Assembly: GCF_016862435.1 (NCBI RefSeq)
Contig: NZ_BOMY01000022.1
Coordinates: 434,001-498,000, forward strand
Direction of reading: 5' to 3'
From: Paractinoplanes tereljensis
Lineage (GTDB): Bacteria > Actinomycetota > Actinomycetes > Mycobacteriales > Micromonosporaceae
DNA: 64,000 bases
The position numbers and the translations under genes are program-made. This document shows positions 7,662-16,784 of this stretch, in pieces. Each line of letters opens with the position of its first letter. Positions within the stretch are counted from its first letter, which is position 1. The notes under the pieces were generated by a model, which did no database searches, was not told the origin of the DNA, and saw nothing but the letters and a program-made list of their open reading frames with translations.

Positions 7662-8837
7662 ATGATGCCGATCATCGACGGGCACAACGACCTGCCCATG
7701 CAACTGCGCGCCCGCTTCGGTTACCGGGTCGAAGGGCTCGACGAGAGCCGGCCGGACGTGCAGACCTCGCTCCCCCGGCTGCGGGCCGGGCAGGTGGGCG
7801 GCCAGTTCTGGTCGGTGTACGTACCGTCCGACCTTTCCGAGCCGGACGCGGTGGTCGCCACCATGGAGCAGATCGACGCGGTCTACCGGATGGCCGCCGC
7901 CTACCCCGAGGACCTCGCGATCGCCTACAGCGCCGACGACGTCGAGCGGGTCATCGGCTCCGGCCGGATCGCGTCGCTGATCGGCATCGAGGGCGGCCAC
8001 AGCATCGCCACCTCGCTGGGCGTGCTGCGGGCGTTCGCCCGGCTGGGCGTGCGCTACATGACCCTCACCCACAACCACCACACCTCGTGGGCCGACTCGG
8101 CGGCGGTCGAACCGGCGGTCGGCGGCCTGAACGACGAGGGCCGCGCGGTGGTCCGCGAGATGCAGCGGATCGGCATGCTCGTCGACCTCTCGCACGTCGC
8201 CACGGTCACCATGCACGCCGCCCTGGACACCGCGTTCGCCCCGGTGATCTTCAGTCACTCCGGCACCCGCGCCCTGCACGACCACCCGCGCAACGTGCCC
8301 GACGACGTGCTGAGGCGGCTGCGCGACAACGGCGGCGTCATCCAGCTGACCTTCGTGGCGCCGTTCATCTCGGCCGATTACCGGGCCTGGTTCCTGGCCG
8401 CCGACGCCGAATGGCGCCGGCTCGACCTTCCCGAGGTGGGCTGGTGGCCGCCGGCGCCGCGGCCGGGCGAGGACCCGGCGACGGTGCGCAACTGGCCGGC
8501 CGGCGACCCGCAGGCCGCGCCGGAGTTCCAGCCCTGGCTGGCCGCCCACCCCCGGCCGCTGGTGACCGTTGCGCAGGTCGCCGACCAGGTCGAACACGCC
8601 CGCGAGGTGGCCGGGGTCGAGCACATCGGACTGGGCGGGGACTACGACGGCACCACCGATCTGCCGTCCGGTTTGGAGGATGTCTCCGGATATCCGCGGC
8701 TGCTCGACGAACTGGCCGGCCGCGGCTGGACGCCGGCCGACCTCGGCAAGCTCACCGGCGGCAACATCCTGCGGGTGCTGCGCACGGCCGAACAGCTGGC
8801 GGAGGAGCCGCTGTGGCCACCGGCCGCGGCCCGCTGA
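7662..8837 (+). CDS. Membrane dipeptidase (peptidase family M19)
   Basis: 391-residue M19 (renal dipeptidase-like) metallo-enzyme. Metal ligands are visible in order: HxD in IDGHNDLP (H8, D10), Glu in GIEGGHSIA (about 110), His in DLSHVATV (about 177) and His in FSHSGTRAL (about 198). Length and order are normal for the family, which hydrolyses dipeptides and some beta-lactams using a binuclear zinc centre. There is no signal peptide, so it should be cytoplasmic. Two adjacent ATG codons at 7662 and 7665 are possible starts. It is followed by 89 bases before the ABC exporter. Confidence 0.93.
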   Translation: MMPIIDGHNDLPMQLRARFGYRVEGLDESRPDVQTSLPRLRAGQVGGQFWSVYVPSDLSEPDAVVATMEQIDAVYRMAAAYPEDLAIAYSADDVERVIGSGRIASLIGIEGGHSIATSLGVLRAFARLGVRYMTLTHNHHTSWADSAAVEPAVGGLNDEGRAVVREMQRIGMLVDLSHVATVTMHAALDTAFAPVIFSHSGTRALHDHPRNVPDDVLRRLRDNGGVIQLTFVAPFISADYRAWFLAADAEWRRLDLPEVGWWPPAPRPGEDPATVRNWPAGDPQAAPEFQPWLAAHPRPLVTVAQVADQVEHAREVAGVEHIGLGGDYDGTTDLPSGLEDVSGYPRLLDELAGRGWTPADLGKLTGGNILRVLRTAEQLAEEPLWPPAAAR

Positions 8838-8926
8838 CTTTGGTCGATGCCTCCATAGACCAATGACTCCGGCCGTCGACCTCCGGCCGACGCGGCCGGG
8901 CCGGGCGTTTCGGCACGCTGAAACGC

Positions 8927-9799
8927 ATGATCACGGTCAACAACCTCACCAAGAGGTACGGGAGACACAGCGCCGTCGATGACGTGTCGTTCACCTGCCC
9001 GCCCGGCACGGTGACCGGCTTTCTCGGGCCCAACGGGGCCGGCAAGTCCACCACCATGCGGATGATCTGCGGCCTGACCACCCCGACGTCGGGCACCGCC
9101 ACCATCGGCGGTGTCCCCTATCGCCGCCTCAGCAACCCGGGACGCCAGATCGGCGTCCTGCTGGACGCCTCCGCCCAGCACGGCGGCCGCACCGGCCGGG
9201 AGGTGCTGTCCCTGGCCGCTTTCACCATGGGCGTACGGGCATCAGCGGTCCGGCCGGCCCTCGAGCGGGTGGGCCTGGACGCCACCGCCGCCCGTCGCCG
9301 GGTGCGGCGCTACTCGCTCGGCATGCGGCAACGGCTCGGGCTGGCCCACGCGCTGATCGGCGACCCGTCGGTGCTGGTGCTCGACGAGCCGGCCAACGGT
9401 CTCGACCCGGAGGGCATCTTCTGGATGCGCGGCCTGCTGCGGGAGTTCGCCGACCGCGGCGGCACCGTGCTGCTCTCCTCACACCTGCTGCGCGAGGTGG
9501 AGGCGGTCGCCGACCACCTGGTCGTGATCGGCAACGGCCGGATCGTGGCCGGCGGCTCCCGCGACGAGTTGCTCGCCACCAGCGGCACCCTGGTCCGGGC
9601 GGCCGACCCGGCGGCGCTGCGCGACCTGCTCGACCGGGCCGGGCTGGACGCCGCCCCGGCCACCGACGGCGGGGTCGTGGTGCGCGCGCCCGCCGAGACG
9701 ATCGGCCGGGCCGCCGCCGAGGCCGGCCTGGTCCTGCTGGAGCTGCGGCCGGCCGGCCCCGGCGGCCTCGAACAACTCTTCCTGGAGCTGACCCGATGA
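8927..9799 (+). CDS. ABC transporter ATP-binding protein
   Basis: 290 residues. Walker A GPNGAGKST (about 36-44), signature YSLGMRQRL (about 127-135) and Walker B VLVLDEPANGLDP (about 147) are all intact. A C-terminal extension of about 80 residues is typical of ABC-2 type exporters for drugs, lipids or peptides. It energises the membrane subunit encoded directly downstream, whose ATG overlaps its stop by 4 bases. Nothing in the pair identifies the substrate. Confidence 0.95.
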   Translation: MITVNNLTKRYGRHSAVDDVSFTCPPGTVTGFLGPNGAGKSTTMRMICGLTTPTSGTATIGGVPYRRLSNPGRQIGVLLDASAQHGGRTGREVLSLAAFTMGVRASAVRPALERVGLDATAARRRVRRYSLGMRQRLGLAHALIGDPSVLVLDEPANGLDPEGIFWMRGLLREFADRGGTVLLSSHLLREVEAVADHLVVIGNGRIVAGGSRDELLATSGTLVRAADPAALRDLLDRAGLDAAPATDGGVVVRAPAETIGRAAAEAGLVLLELRPAGPGGLEQLFLELTR

Positions 9800-10515
9800 G
9801 ACTCACGCTTGTTGAGTTGCGCAAGCTGGCCGACACCCGGGCCGGGCTCTGGCTGCTTCTGCTGATCGGACTGGGCAGCGTCGGCACCGCCGCCATCCTG
9901 CTCGGCTGGGGGGCTGACGAGGAGCAGCGGTTCGCCGACTTCTTCGCCTTCGGTCTGCTGCCACCGACCGTGCTGCTGCCCATCCTCGGCATCCTGTCGA
10001 TGACCGGCGAGTGGTCGCAGCGCACCGCCCTCACCACGTTCGCCCTGGTTCCGGCCCGGCTGCGGGTGATCGGCGCCAAGGTGGCGGCGGGCGCGATCGT
10101 CTCGGTGGCGGCCACCGCCGCGACCATGCTGCTGAGCGCCGCCGCCAACCTGATCGCCATCGCGGCCGGCGGCGACGGCGGCTGGCACGTCGACGGTTCG
10201 CTGATCTGGCAGAGCCTGCTGACCGAGCTGCTGTTCGTCGGGATGGGCATGGGCTTCGGTGCCGTGCTGCTCAATTCGCCCCTGGCGATCGTCGCCTACT
10301 TCGCCGTGCCGACCCTGTGGGGTGTGCTGGCCGAATCGATCCGGGCGCTGCGCACGGTCGGCGAGTGGCTCAACATCGGCATCACCACCGAGCCGCTGTC
10401 CACCCCGTCGATGACCGCCGGCGAATACGGCCGGCTGACCGTCTCGGCCCTGGTCTGGGTGCTGCTGCCGCTGTTGCTCGGCGCCTGGCGGATGTTCCGC
10501 AAGGAGGTGAGCTGA
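9796..10515 (+). CDS. ABC-2 type transporter permease
   Basis: 239 residues with about six membrane helices. The N-terminus MRLTLVELRKLADTRAGLWL is the usual cytoplasmic elbow of ABC-2 permeases that act with a separate ATPase. Overlap with the ATPase stop (ATGA) indicates translational coupling and a fixed stoichiometry. It completes a two-gene exporter of unknown substrate. Confidence 0.85.
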   Translation: MRLTLVELRKLADTRAGLWLLLLIGLGSVGTAAILLGWGADEEQRFADFFAFGLLPPTVLLPILGILSMTGEWSQRTALTTFALVPARLRVIGAKVAAGAIVSVAATAATMLLSAAANLIAIAAGGDGGWHVDGSLIWQSLLTELLFVGMGMGFGAVLLNSPLAIVAYFAVPTLWGVLAESIRALRTVGEWLNIGITTEPLSTPSMTAGEYGRLTVSALVWVLLPLLLGAWRMFRKEVS

Positions 10516-10549
10516 GGCTTTGCCGGCCGGGCGGGAGTAGGCTCCGGCG

Positions 10550-10816
10550 ATGCCCATCGGAGCGCAACCGCCCGGCCGGCACGGCACCGTCGACGAGCCG
10601 TACAGCGCGCTCAACCTGCGGCTCGTCCTCGCCGCGTTCGGCTTCGTGGTGTGCACGGTCCTGTCCATCTGGCTGTTCCACGCGGGCTGGACACTGCCCG
10701 GCTGGCTGCTCGCCGCGTGGGCGGTCGCCGCGGTGATCGACATGGTGGTGGTGCAGCTGCGGCGACGGGCCCGGCGGCGCGCTGAGGGCGACAGCCACCA
10801 CTCCCTGTTCGAGTAG
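10550..10816 (+). CDS. Small two-helix membrane protein (DUF6343-like)
   Basis: 88 residues: a short polar head with PYSALNLRLVLA, two hydrophobic helices (about 28-48 and 52-72), and an Arg-rich cytoplasmic tail QLRRRARRRAEGD. This resembles the actinobacterial DUF6343 family, function unknown. It starts 34 bases after the ABC permease on the same strand and may be co-transcribed with it. Confidence 0.7.
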   Translation: MPIGAQPPGRHGTVDEPYSALNLRLVLAAFGFVVCTVLSIWLFHAGWTLPGWLLAAWAVAAVIDMVVVQLRRRARRRAEGDSHHSLFE

Positions 10817-10863
10817 CGAGTCTTGCCGAACCCCTGGTCAGGTACGGGGTAGCTTCACGTTTT

Positions 10864-12969
10864 ATGACTTACGTCCGGTTCGGGGGATTTCTCGTTTCGC
10901 TCCTCTGCGCGACGGGTGCTTTTGGCGCGGCTCCCGTGAACGCGGCTCCCCTGAGCGCGCCTGACGACTCCCGGGAGCTCGATCTGTCGCGGTTCCCGGC
11001 CGGCCCGCGTTACCACCCGCGGCCGGAAGGGCGCCGGGTGGCGGCCGGGACGCCGGCGATCGGCACCCAGCGGCAGTGGGTCGGGCTCGACGACACCACC
11101 AGCAAGGTCTATCCGAAGTCGTACCGGCTGCGGGCGGTCGGCCGGCACATCGAGGTGTGGGTGGCCGACGACATCGCGTTCCCGGCGACCGACTGCCGCA
11201 CGGACGCGGTCGACGTCACCGACGCGCAGATCGCCGGCCTGATCCACGAGTTCGACGACACGATCTATCCGAAGGAGACGGCCGCCTTCAGCGTCCCGCC
11301 CGACCGGGACGGCACCAACGCGACCCGCAGCGGCGATTACACCGGCGACGGCGACAAGACGGTCACCCTTGTCGACAACATCCGGGACGACAACTTCTAC
11401 CAGTTCCCGAAGGCGGTCACCTTCGTGGCCGGGTTCTTCTCGCCGGACCTCAACCAGATGTTCGACCGCAACGTCATGACGATCGACGCGTACGACTGGA
11501 AGCACCGCTTCGGCGCCGAACCGGCCGACGAACCCACCGGCAACCTCTGCACCAGCCGCCCGGCGCACCCCCGGATGTACGAGAGCACGTTCGCGCACGA
11601 GTGGCAGCACCTGCTCGAGTACTACGCCGACCCGGACGAGGAGACCTGGCTCAACGAGGGCCTGGCCGACTTCGCGCAGACCCTGGTCGGCTATGTGGAC
11701 GGCCGGGCCGGCGTCAACGACCCCGGCAACGACAACCACCTGTTCTGCTACCAGGGCTTCGGTCCGGTCAAGACGAAGTACAACCCCGACCCTCGGCACT
11801 GCGGCGGCCCGCAGAACTCGCTGAACCTGTGGGACGAGGGCGCCCCGAGCGAGGTGCTGGCCGACTACGGCATCGTCTACCAGTTCATGCTCTACCTGCG
11901 CGACCGCTTCGGCCTGCCGACGATCACGCTGCTGCACCGCGACGGCCTGCGGCACGGCCTGGCCGGCGTCCAGGCGGCTCTGCCGACCGGCACGGCCCTG
12001 TACGACGTGCTGCACGACTTCCAGACCATGACCCTGGTCGACAAGATCGTCGGCGAACCGGGCGGCGAGATGAAGGGCGTACCGCGCGGCCGGGTGACGG
12101 CCGACAGCGTGCGCTCCACCGTCAACCTCGACAACCCGACGGCTTTCGACCAGCCCGGCGCCGCCCCCAACGGCGCCGACTACGTGCCGCTGCCGACCCC
12201 GCTGAGGTCACTGTCCTTCGAGGGCGGAAAGACGCTGCCCGCCCTGCCGACCGGCTGGACGGTCGCCGAGAACACCCTGTTCTGCGGCAACACCCCCAAC
12301 CTCGACTCCGAGGCGGTCCACCCGGTCACGGTCCCCGCCGTGTCACCCACCCTGAAGCTGGAGACCGCGTACGCCCTGGAGGACGGCTACGACTTCGCCT
12401 ACGTCTCGGTCTCCACCGACGGCGGCCGGACCTACACCCCCGTGGCGAGCGACCGGAACCGCAAGGGAGCGCTGGGCCCCGCCCTGACCGGTCTGAGCGG
12501 CAAGGTGGTGACGGTCAGCTACGACCTGAGCGCCTACGCGGGCAGGAAAGTCCTACTGAGCCTGCGCTGCACAGCCGACGACGTCGTCAACCGAGGCGGC
12601 TGGCGAATCGGCAAAATCACCCTGGGCGACAAGACGGTGAGTGACGGCACCTCCTTGGCGGCTTGGCGCTCCCCCACCGCGATCGTCCCCACCCCGGTGC
12701 ATGCCTGGCACGCCACCCTGGTCGGCATCGACGGCCACCGCGCCCGCCTGGTCCCGATCAACAGATGGGCCGACCTGAAGGCGTACCCCAAGGTCGTCGC
12801 CATCATCGCCTACGACGAGCCCACCGAAAAGATCAACCGCTACGCCCCGTACCGCCTGGTCGTAAACGGCAAGCTCCAGCCGGGCGGCTCCACCCCGACC
12901 CCAGCGCCACTTCAGCCGGGCGGCTTCGTTTCGGTGCCGGTGTCTTCGGGCGGGGGGAGCACGCCGTAG
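10864..12969 (+). CDS. Secreted zinc metalloprotease (immune inhibitor A/M6-like)
   Basis: 701 residues with a Sec signal peptide (about 1-28, cut near VNAAP). The zinc site is TFAHEWQHLLEYY (HExxH at about 245-249) with a downstream Glu in WLNEGLADFAQ about 16 residues later, the gluzincin arrangement. The C-terminal part includes YDLSAYAGRKVLLSLRC and GGWRIGKITLGD, resembling the MAM-like domain of immune inhibitor A proteases. It is predicted to be an extracellular protease for protein scavenging. The last 58 bases overlap the 3' end of the convergent cyclase gene. Confidence 0.8.
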   Translation: MTYVRFGGFLVSLLCATGAFGAAPVNAAPLSAPDDSRELDLSRFPAGPRYHPRPEGRRVAAGTPAIGTQRQWVGLDDTTSKVYPKSYRLRAVGRHIEVWVADDIAFPATDCRTDAVDVTDAQIAGLIHEFDDTIYPKETAAFSVPPDRDGTNATRSGDYTGDGDKTVTLVDNIRDDNFYQFPKAVTFVAGFFSPDLNQMFDRNVMTIDAYDWKHRFGAEPADEPTGNLCTSRPAHPRMYESTFAHEWQHLLEYYADPDEETWLNEGLADFAQTLVGYVDGRAGVNDPGNDNHLFCYQGFGPVKTKYNPDPRHCGGPQNSLNLWDEGAPSEVLADYGIVYQFMLYLRDRFGLPTITLLHRDGLRHGLAGVQAALPTGTALYDVLHDFQTMTLVDKIVGEPGGEMKGVPRGRVTADSVRSTVNLDNPTAFDQPGAAPNGADYVPLPTPLRSLSFEGGKTLPALPTGWTVAENTLFCGNTPNLDSEAVHPVTVPAVSPTLKLETAYALEDGYDFAYVSVSTDGGRTYTPVASDRNRKGALGPALTGLSGKVVTVSYDLSAYAGRKVLLSLRCTADDVVNRGGWRIGKITLGDKTVSDGTSLAAWRSPTAIVPTPVHAWHATLVGIDGHRARLVPINRWADLKAYPKVVAIIAYDEPTEKINRYAPYRLVVNGKLQPGGSTPTPAPLQPGGFVSVPVSSGGGSTP

Positions 12970-13655
12970 ATCAGGGCGGTGGAACCGGCGCCGGCTCGGT
13001 TGATGTGGCCGCCGCAGAGGATGTGGGCGCCGGTTGGGGGCAGGGCCGCCAGGTTGGCCAGGATCTCCAGGCTGATGCGGTGGCGCTGGTAGACCAGCCG
13101 GGACACCGCGTAGGTGGTGTCGATGCCCGGATCGGGGCTGAACGCGTCGGTGCCGGTGCCGCCGCGATGGCCGATCCGGCCGGTGTCGGCCAGCCAGCGC
13201 ACGGTGTCGAGCGCGAAGCCCGGGTGGTGCAGAGCGCCGCCGGCATCGGTGTTCAGGTAGGCGGGGCTGCCCCACTTCGCGTCCCAGCCGGTCCAGATGA
13301 TCACCATCGACTCGGCTGGGATCTGGCCGTGGTGGCGTTCCCACTCTTCGACGTCGCCGATCGTGACCTGGTAATCGGCGTCTCGGGCGCAGCTGTCGCG
13401 CACGTCGATCTTCACGGCCGGCAGGAACAGGTCGCCCAGGTCCAGGTCGTCGGCCAACGCCTCGCCCTCGTTGAAGTGGCCGGGCGCGCCCCAATGCGTG
13501 CCGGTGTGCTCGCCCTGCCGCACATATCGCGTGTAGTAGCCGTCCTTCTCGATCGTCGCCACGGTCTCGAGTTCGAACGGCGGGTCCCCCGGGTAGATGT
13601 TCGTGGTGGCCGGGTCGTTGACGTGCGAAAGGCTGACCAGTAACTCCCGCTTCAT
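12912..13655 (-). CDS. Cyclase-family (kynurenine formamidase-like) hydrolase
   Basis: 247 residues of the metal-dependent cyclase/formamidase family. The signature appears as GEHTGTHWGAPGHF (about residues 47-60). Family members normally have HxGTHxDxPxHF; here Gly replaces the Asp, a metal ligand in KynB-type enzymes. A late HIN in GGHINRAGAGS fits the C-terminal part. The substrate is unknown and activity is uncertain given the missing ligand. It diverges from the MerR gene across 69 bases containing a large palindrome, so the MerR protein may control both sides. ATG 13655. Confidence 0.8.
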   Translation of the reverse strand: MKRELLVSLSHVNDPATTNIYPGDPPFELETVATIEKDGYYTRYVRQGEHTGTHWGAPGHFNEGEALADDLDLGDLFLPAVKIDVRDSCARDADYQVTIGDVEEWERHHGQIPAESMVIIWTGWDAKWGSPAYLNTDAGGALHHPGFALDTVRWLADTGRIGHRGGTGTDAFSPDPGIDTTYAVSRLVYQRHRISLEILANLAALPPTGAHILCGGHINRAGAGSTALIYGVLPPPEDTGTETKPPG

Positions 13656-13688
13656 CCCGCACCCTCGGTTTCTCGTCGCCCGGAAACA

Positions 13689-13715
13689 TTGACACTGTCA
13701 TGGTGACAGTGTCAA
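13689..13715. promoter_or_regulatory. Perfect palindrome, probable MerR operator
   Basis: Arms TTGACACTGTCA (13689-13700) and TGACAGTGTCAA (13704-13715) are perfect complements around TGG. The site ends 9 bases before the GTG of the MerR-family gene and 34 bases from the divergent cyclase start. TTGACA on each strand could serve as a -35 element, the arrangement expected for MerR-type control of divergent promoters. Confidence 0.7.
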
Positions 13716-13724
13716 GCTCGCAGC

Positions 13725-14339
13725 GTGTGGACGATGGAAGAGTTGGTCGAGCGAGTGCGCCAGGCCCTGGAGGCCGAATACCCCGGCGCACCGAACGGCC
13801 GTGTCCGCGACGTGCCCGACCGCCGAGCCATCCGGTGGTATACGACGATCGGCCTGGTCGACCGCCCGCTCGGCATGCGTGGGCGCACCGCGCTCTACGG
13901 CCCCCGTCACCTGCAGCAGCTGGTGGCGATCAAACGGATGCAGGCGGCCGGCCGCAGTCTGGCCGAGATCCAGGCCGACTTCGTCTGGCTCAGCCCCGAG
14001 GCCCTCTCCGAGGCCTCGCGGGTGCCGGACAGCCTTCTCGGCACCGACGACGCCGAGGCACCAACCGAACAGGCGGCGCGCCCGCGTTTCTGGGCGGACC
14101 ACCCGGCCGCCACTGCGGCCGCCGCCACTGCCGCGGAACCGTCCGTGCGCCGGGCCGCCCTAGGGCTGTCCGAGAGCGGCATCCCCGCGCCGGTGCACGG
14201 CGTGACGCTCGGCGGCGGCGCCATCCTGCTCCTGCCCCATCCCGCGTCCGACGGCGACCGCACCGAGATCGCCGCGGCCGCCGCTCCCCTGCTCCGCCTG
14301 CTCGAGTCCCGTGGCCTGATCGATGGGAGACCCTCATGA
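13725..14339 (+). CDS. MerR-family regulator of the VIT/VWA operon
   Basis: 204 residues. The N-terminal winged helix-turn-helix of MerR type spans about residues 25-90: RAIRWYTTIGLVDRPLGM then ALYGPRHLQQLVAIKRMQAA. The dimerisation and effector region is long and Ala-rich, without Cys clusters for metal sensing, so the signal is unknown. GTG 13725 gives the MWTMEELVERV start; ATG 13734 is the alternative. The stop overlaps the VIT/VWA gene start (ATGA), so the pair is one operon behind the palindrome at 13689-13715 and is probably autoregulated. Confidence 0.85.
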   Translation: MWTMEELVERVRQALEAEYPGAPNGRVRDVPDRRAIRWYTTIGLVDRPLGMRGRTALYGPRHLQQLVAIKRMQAAGRSLAEIQADFVWLSPEALSEASRVPDSLLGTDDAEAPTEQAARPRFWADHPAATAAAATAAEPSVRRAALGLSESGIPAPVHGVTLGGGAILLLPHPASDGDRTEIAAAAAPLLRLLESRGLIDGRPS

Positions 14340-16723
14340 CCATTTCCGTCACTCCGATGAGCCCGGGTGAGCTCGACCGCATCCGGATCCTGCCCGACGC
14401 CGGCTTCGGCCACCTGGTCACCGACCGGGGCAATCTGCCGCTCGATCGGCTCGACGTCCGCGCCCGGGTGAGCGGGCTGACCGCCCGCACCACGGTGGTC
14501 ACCGAGTTCGTCAACGCGCACGACACCGCGCTCGAGGCGACCTACGTCTTCCCGCTGCCCGACCGGGCCGCGGTCACCGGCATGACGATGACCGCCGACG
14601 ACCGCACCGTCGAGGCCGAGCTCAAGGAGCGGGGCGCGGCCCGCGAGGAGTACGACCAGGCGATCGCCGCCGGGCAGCGCGCCTCGATCGCCGAAGAGGA
14701 GCGGCCCGACGTGTTCACCATGCGGGTCGGCAACATCCTTCCCGGCGAGCGCGTGACGATCGAGCTGCGTCTGGTCGGTCCGCTGCCGTTCGAGGACGGC
14801 GCGGCCATGTTCCGCTTCCCGCTGGTCGTCGCGCCGCGCTACGTCCCCGGCACTCCCCTGCCCGGTCCCTACGTCGGCGACGGCCAGGTGCCCGACACCG
14901 ACGCGGTGCCGGACGCCTCCCGCATCTCCCCGCCGGTGCTGCTGCCCGGCTTCCCCAACCCGCTGCGGCTGTCCGTCGGCGTCGCCATCGACCCGGCCGG
15001 TCTCACCCTCGGCGAGGTTCGCTCCAGCCTGCACACCGTCACCGACAAGGACGGCACGCTGAGCATCGAGCCGGGCGAGCGCGCCGACCGCGACTTCGTG
15101 CTGCGCATCGCCTACGCGGGCGGCACCGAGACGGCGATCGCCGTGCCCGACGAGACGGCCGACGAGCCCGGCGGGGTCTACCAGTTGGTCGTCCTTCCGC
15201 CGGAGAGCAGCGCCGCGGCCCGCCCGAAAGACGTGGTTCTGCTGCTCGACCGGTCCGGCAGCATGGGCGGCTGGAAGATGGTGGCCGCCCGCCGCGCCGC
15301 GGCCCGGGTGATCGACACGCTGACCACCGCCGACCGCTTCGCCGTGCTCACCTTCGACCACCAGATCGACCGCCCGGCCGACCTGGGCGAGGGCCTGGCC
15401 GAGGCGAGCGACCGCAACCGTTTCCGCGCGGTGGAGCACCTGGCCCGGGCCGACGCCCGCGGCGGCACCGAGTTGCTCGCCCCGCTCACCGAGGGCCTGG
15501 GCCTGCTGCGCGCCAGCGATGGCCGGGACCGGGTGCTGGTGCTGGTGACCGACGGCCAGGTGGGCAACGAGGACCAGATCGTCCACGATGTCACGGCACT
15601 GATCGGCACCACGCGCGTGCACACCATCGGCATCGACCGTGCGGTCAACGCCGGCTTCCTGGGCCGGCTGGCCGCGCTCGGCGCCGGCCGTGCCGAGCTG
15701 GTGGAGAGCGAGGACCGGCTGGATGAGGCGATGGAGCACATCCACCGCCGGATCGGCGCGCCGGTGGTCACCGGCCTGCGGGTGGAGGCCGACGGCCTGC
15801 GGCTGATCGACGACGAGCGCACTCCGGCGCGGCTGCCCGGCCTCTACCCGGGCGTGCCGCTGGTGGTCGCCGGCCGCTTCGCCGGAAAGCCCGGCGGCAC
15901 TCTCACGGTGACCGGCCGCACCCGAGACGACCAGGAGTTCCGTACGACGGTCGAGGTCCACGAGCGCACCGAGCCGGCGATCGCCGCCCAGTGGGCCCGA
16001 GCCCGCCTGCGCGATCTGGAAGACGCCTACGCGGCCGGCGAGCGCACCCTGGAGCAGCGCATCGTCGCGACCTCGCTGCGCTACGGCGTGCTGTGCCGCT
16101 TCACCGCGTTCGTCGCGGTGGACAGCCGGGTGGTCAACGAGGGCGGGCAGACCCGCCGGGTGACCCAGCCGGTCGAGCTGCCGTCCGGCTGGCAGGGCAG
16201 CGGCGACGTCGCCCCCGCGATGCTCCGGATGAGCGCCTCGGCCGCGATGCCGCCCGCCCCGCCGTTCGCGGGAGCCCCGGCCGGCCCGGCCCGCTTCGCC
16301 CCGGCCCGAGCCGAGGCGGCCCCGGCCGACGGCCTGCGGTCCCGGGCCCCGATCGGCTTCGCCACCGTCCCGTCGATGCTGCGAGCCGGAAAGATGGCCG
16401 TCCCGGCCGGCGCTGCGCCCACCCGCGACCAGGTGCGCGAGATCGCCGCGACGGAGGCGACCCGCCTGCGCGAGGCTGCTTCGCGGCCCGCCTACGAACG
16501 CCGCGACCTGCTGGACGACCTCTCCAGCCGTCTGGCGGTCCTGCTCGGCTCCCTCACCGACAAGGAGTTCAGCCCCTTGCACGACCTGGTGACGCTGCTC
16601 GACGGCGACACCGGCCTGGACGAGAAGTGGACCAGGGCGGTGGAGGTCCTGACCGCGTTCGGCGGCGAGAGCCCGAAGCCGGAAAACGCCGGCCCGTCCC
16701 GCAAGACGTTCTGGAAGCGCTGA
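14336..16723 (+). CDS. VIT and VWA domain protein
   Basis: 795 residues. An N-terminal VIT domain (about 20-150, e.g. ATYVFPLPDRAAVTGMTM) is followed by a von Willebrand A domain (about 300-470) whose metal-ion-dependent adhesion motif DRSGSM is intact and is preceded by KDVVLLL. The C-terminal half is a linker rich in Pro/Ala and a helical tail. The same VIT+VWA layout occurs in inter-alpha-trypsin inhibitor heavy chains. In actinomycetes such proteins are often encoded after a MerR regulator, as here; no signal peptide is visible, so a cytoplasmic protein-protein role is likely. Start ATG 14336 overlaps the MerR stop. The function of these operons is poorly known. Confidence 0.88.
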   Translation: MTISVTPMSPGELDRIRILPDAGFGHLVTDRGNLPLDRLDVRARVSGLTARTTVVTEFVNAHDTALEATYVFPLPDRAAVTGMTMTADDRTVEAELKERGAAREEYDQAIAAGQRASIAEEERPDVFTMRVGNILPGERVTIELRLVGPLPFEDGAAMFRFPLVVAPRYVPGTPLPGPYVGDGQVPDTDAVPDASRISPPVLLPGFPNPLRLSVGVAIDPAGLTLGEVRSSLHTVTDKDGTLSIEPGERADRDFVLRIAYAGGTETAIAVPDETADEPGGVYQLVVLPPESSAAARPKDVVLLLDRSGSMGGWKMVAARRAAARVIDTLTTADRFAVLTFDHQIDRPADLGEGLAEASDRNRFRAVEHLARADARGGTELLAPLTEGLGLLRASDGRDRVLVLVTDGQVGNEDQIVHDVTALIGTTRVHTIGIDRAVNAGFLGRLAALGAGRAELVESEDRLDEAMEHIHRRIGAPVVTGLRVEADGLRLIDDERTPARLPGLYPGVPLVVAGRFAGKPGGTLTVTGRTRDDQEFRTTVEVHERTEPAIAAQWARARLRDLEDAYAAGERTLEQRIVATSLRYGVLCRFTAFVAVDSRVVNEGGQTRRVTQPVELPSGWQGSGDVAPAMLRMSASAAMPPAPPFAGAPAGPARFAPARAEAAPADGLRSRAPIGFATVPSMLRAGKMAVPAGAAPTRDQVREIAATEATRLREAASRPAYERRDLLDDLSSRLAVLLGSLTDKEFSPLHDLVTLLDGDTGLDEKWTRAVEVLTAFGGESPKPENAGPSRKTFWKR

Positions 16724-16727
16724 CGGC

Positions 16728-16761
16728 GGATGCCCCGTCCCTGGTTCGGGGCGGGGCATCC
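16728..16761. terminator. Bidirectional terminator hairpin
   Basis: GGATGCCCCG (16728-16737) and CGGGGCATCC (16752-16761) pair perfectly around a 14-base loop that can itself pair in part. It lies between the convergent VIT/VWA and tripeptidyl aminopeptidase genes. Confidence 0.7.
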
Positions 16762-16784
16762 GGTGAGGTGGGTTGTGGGGTGGG

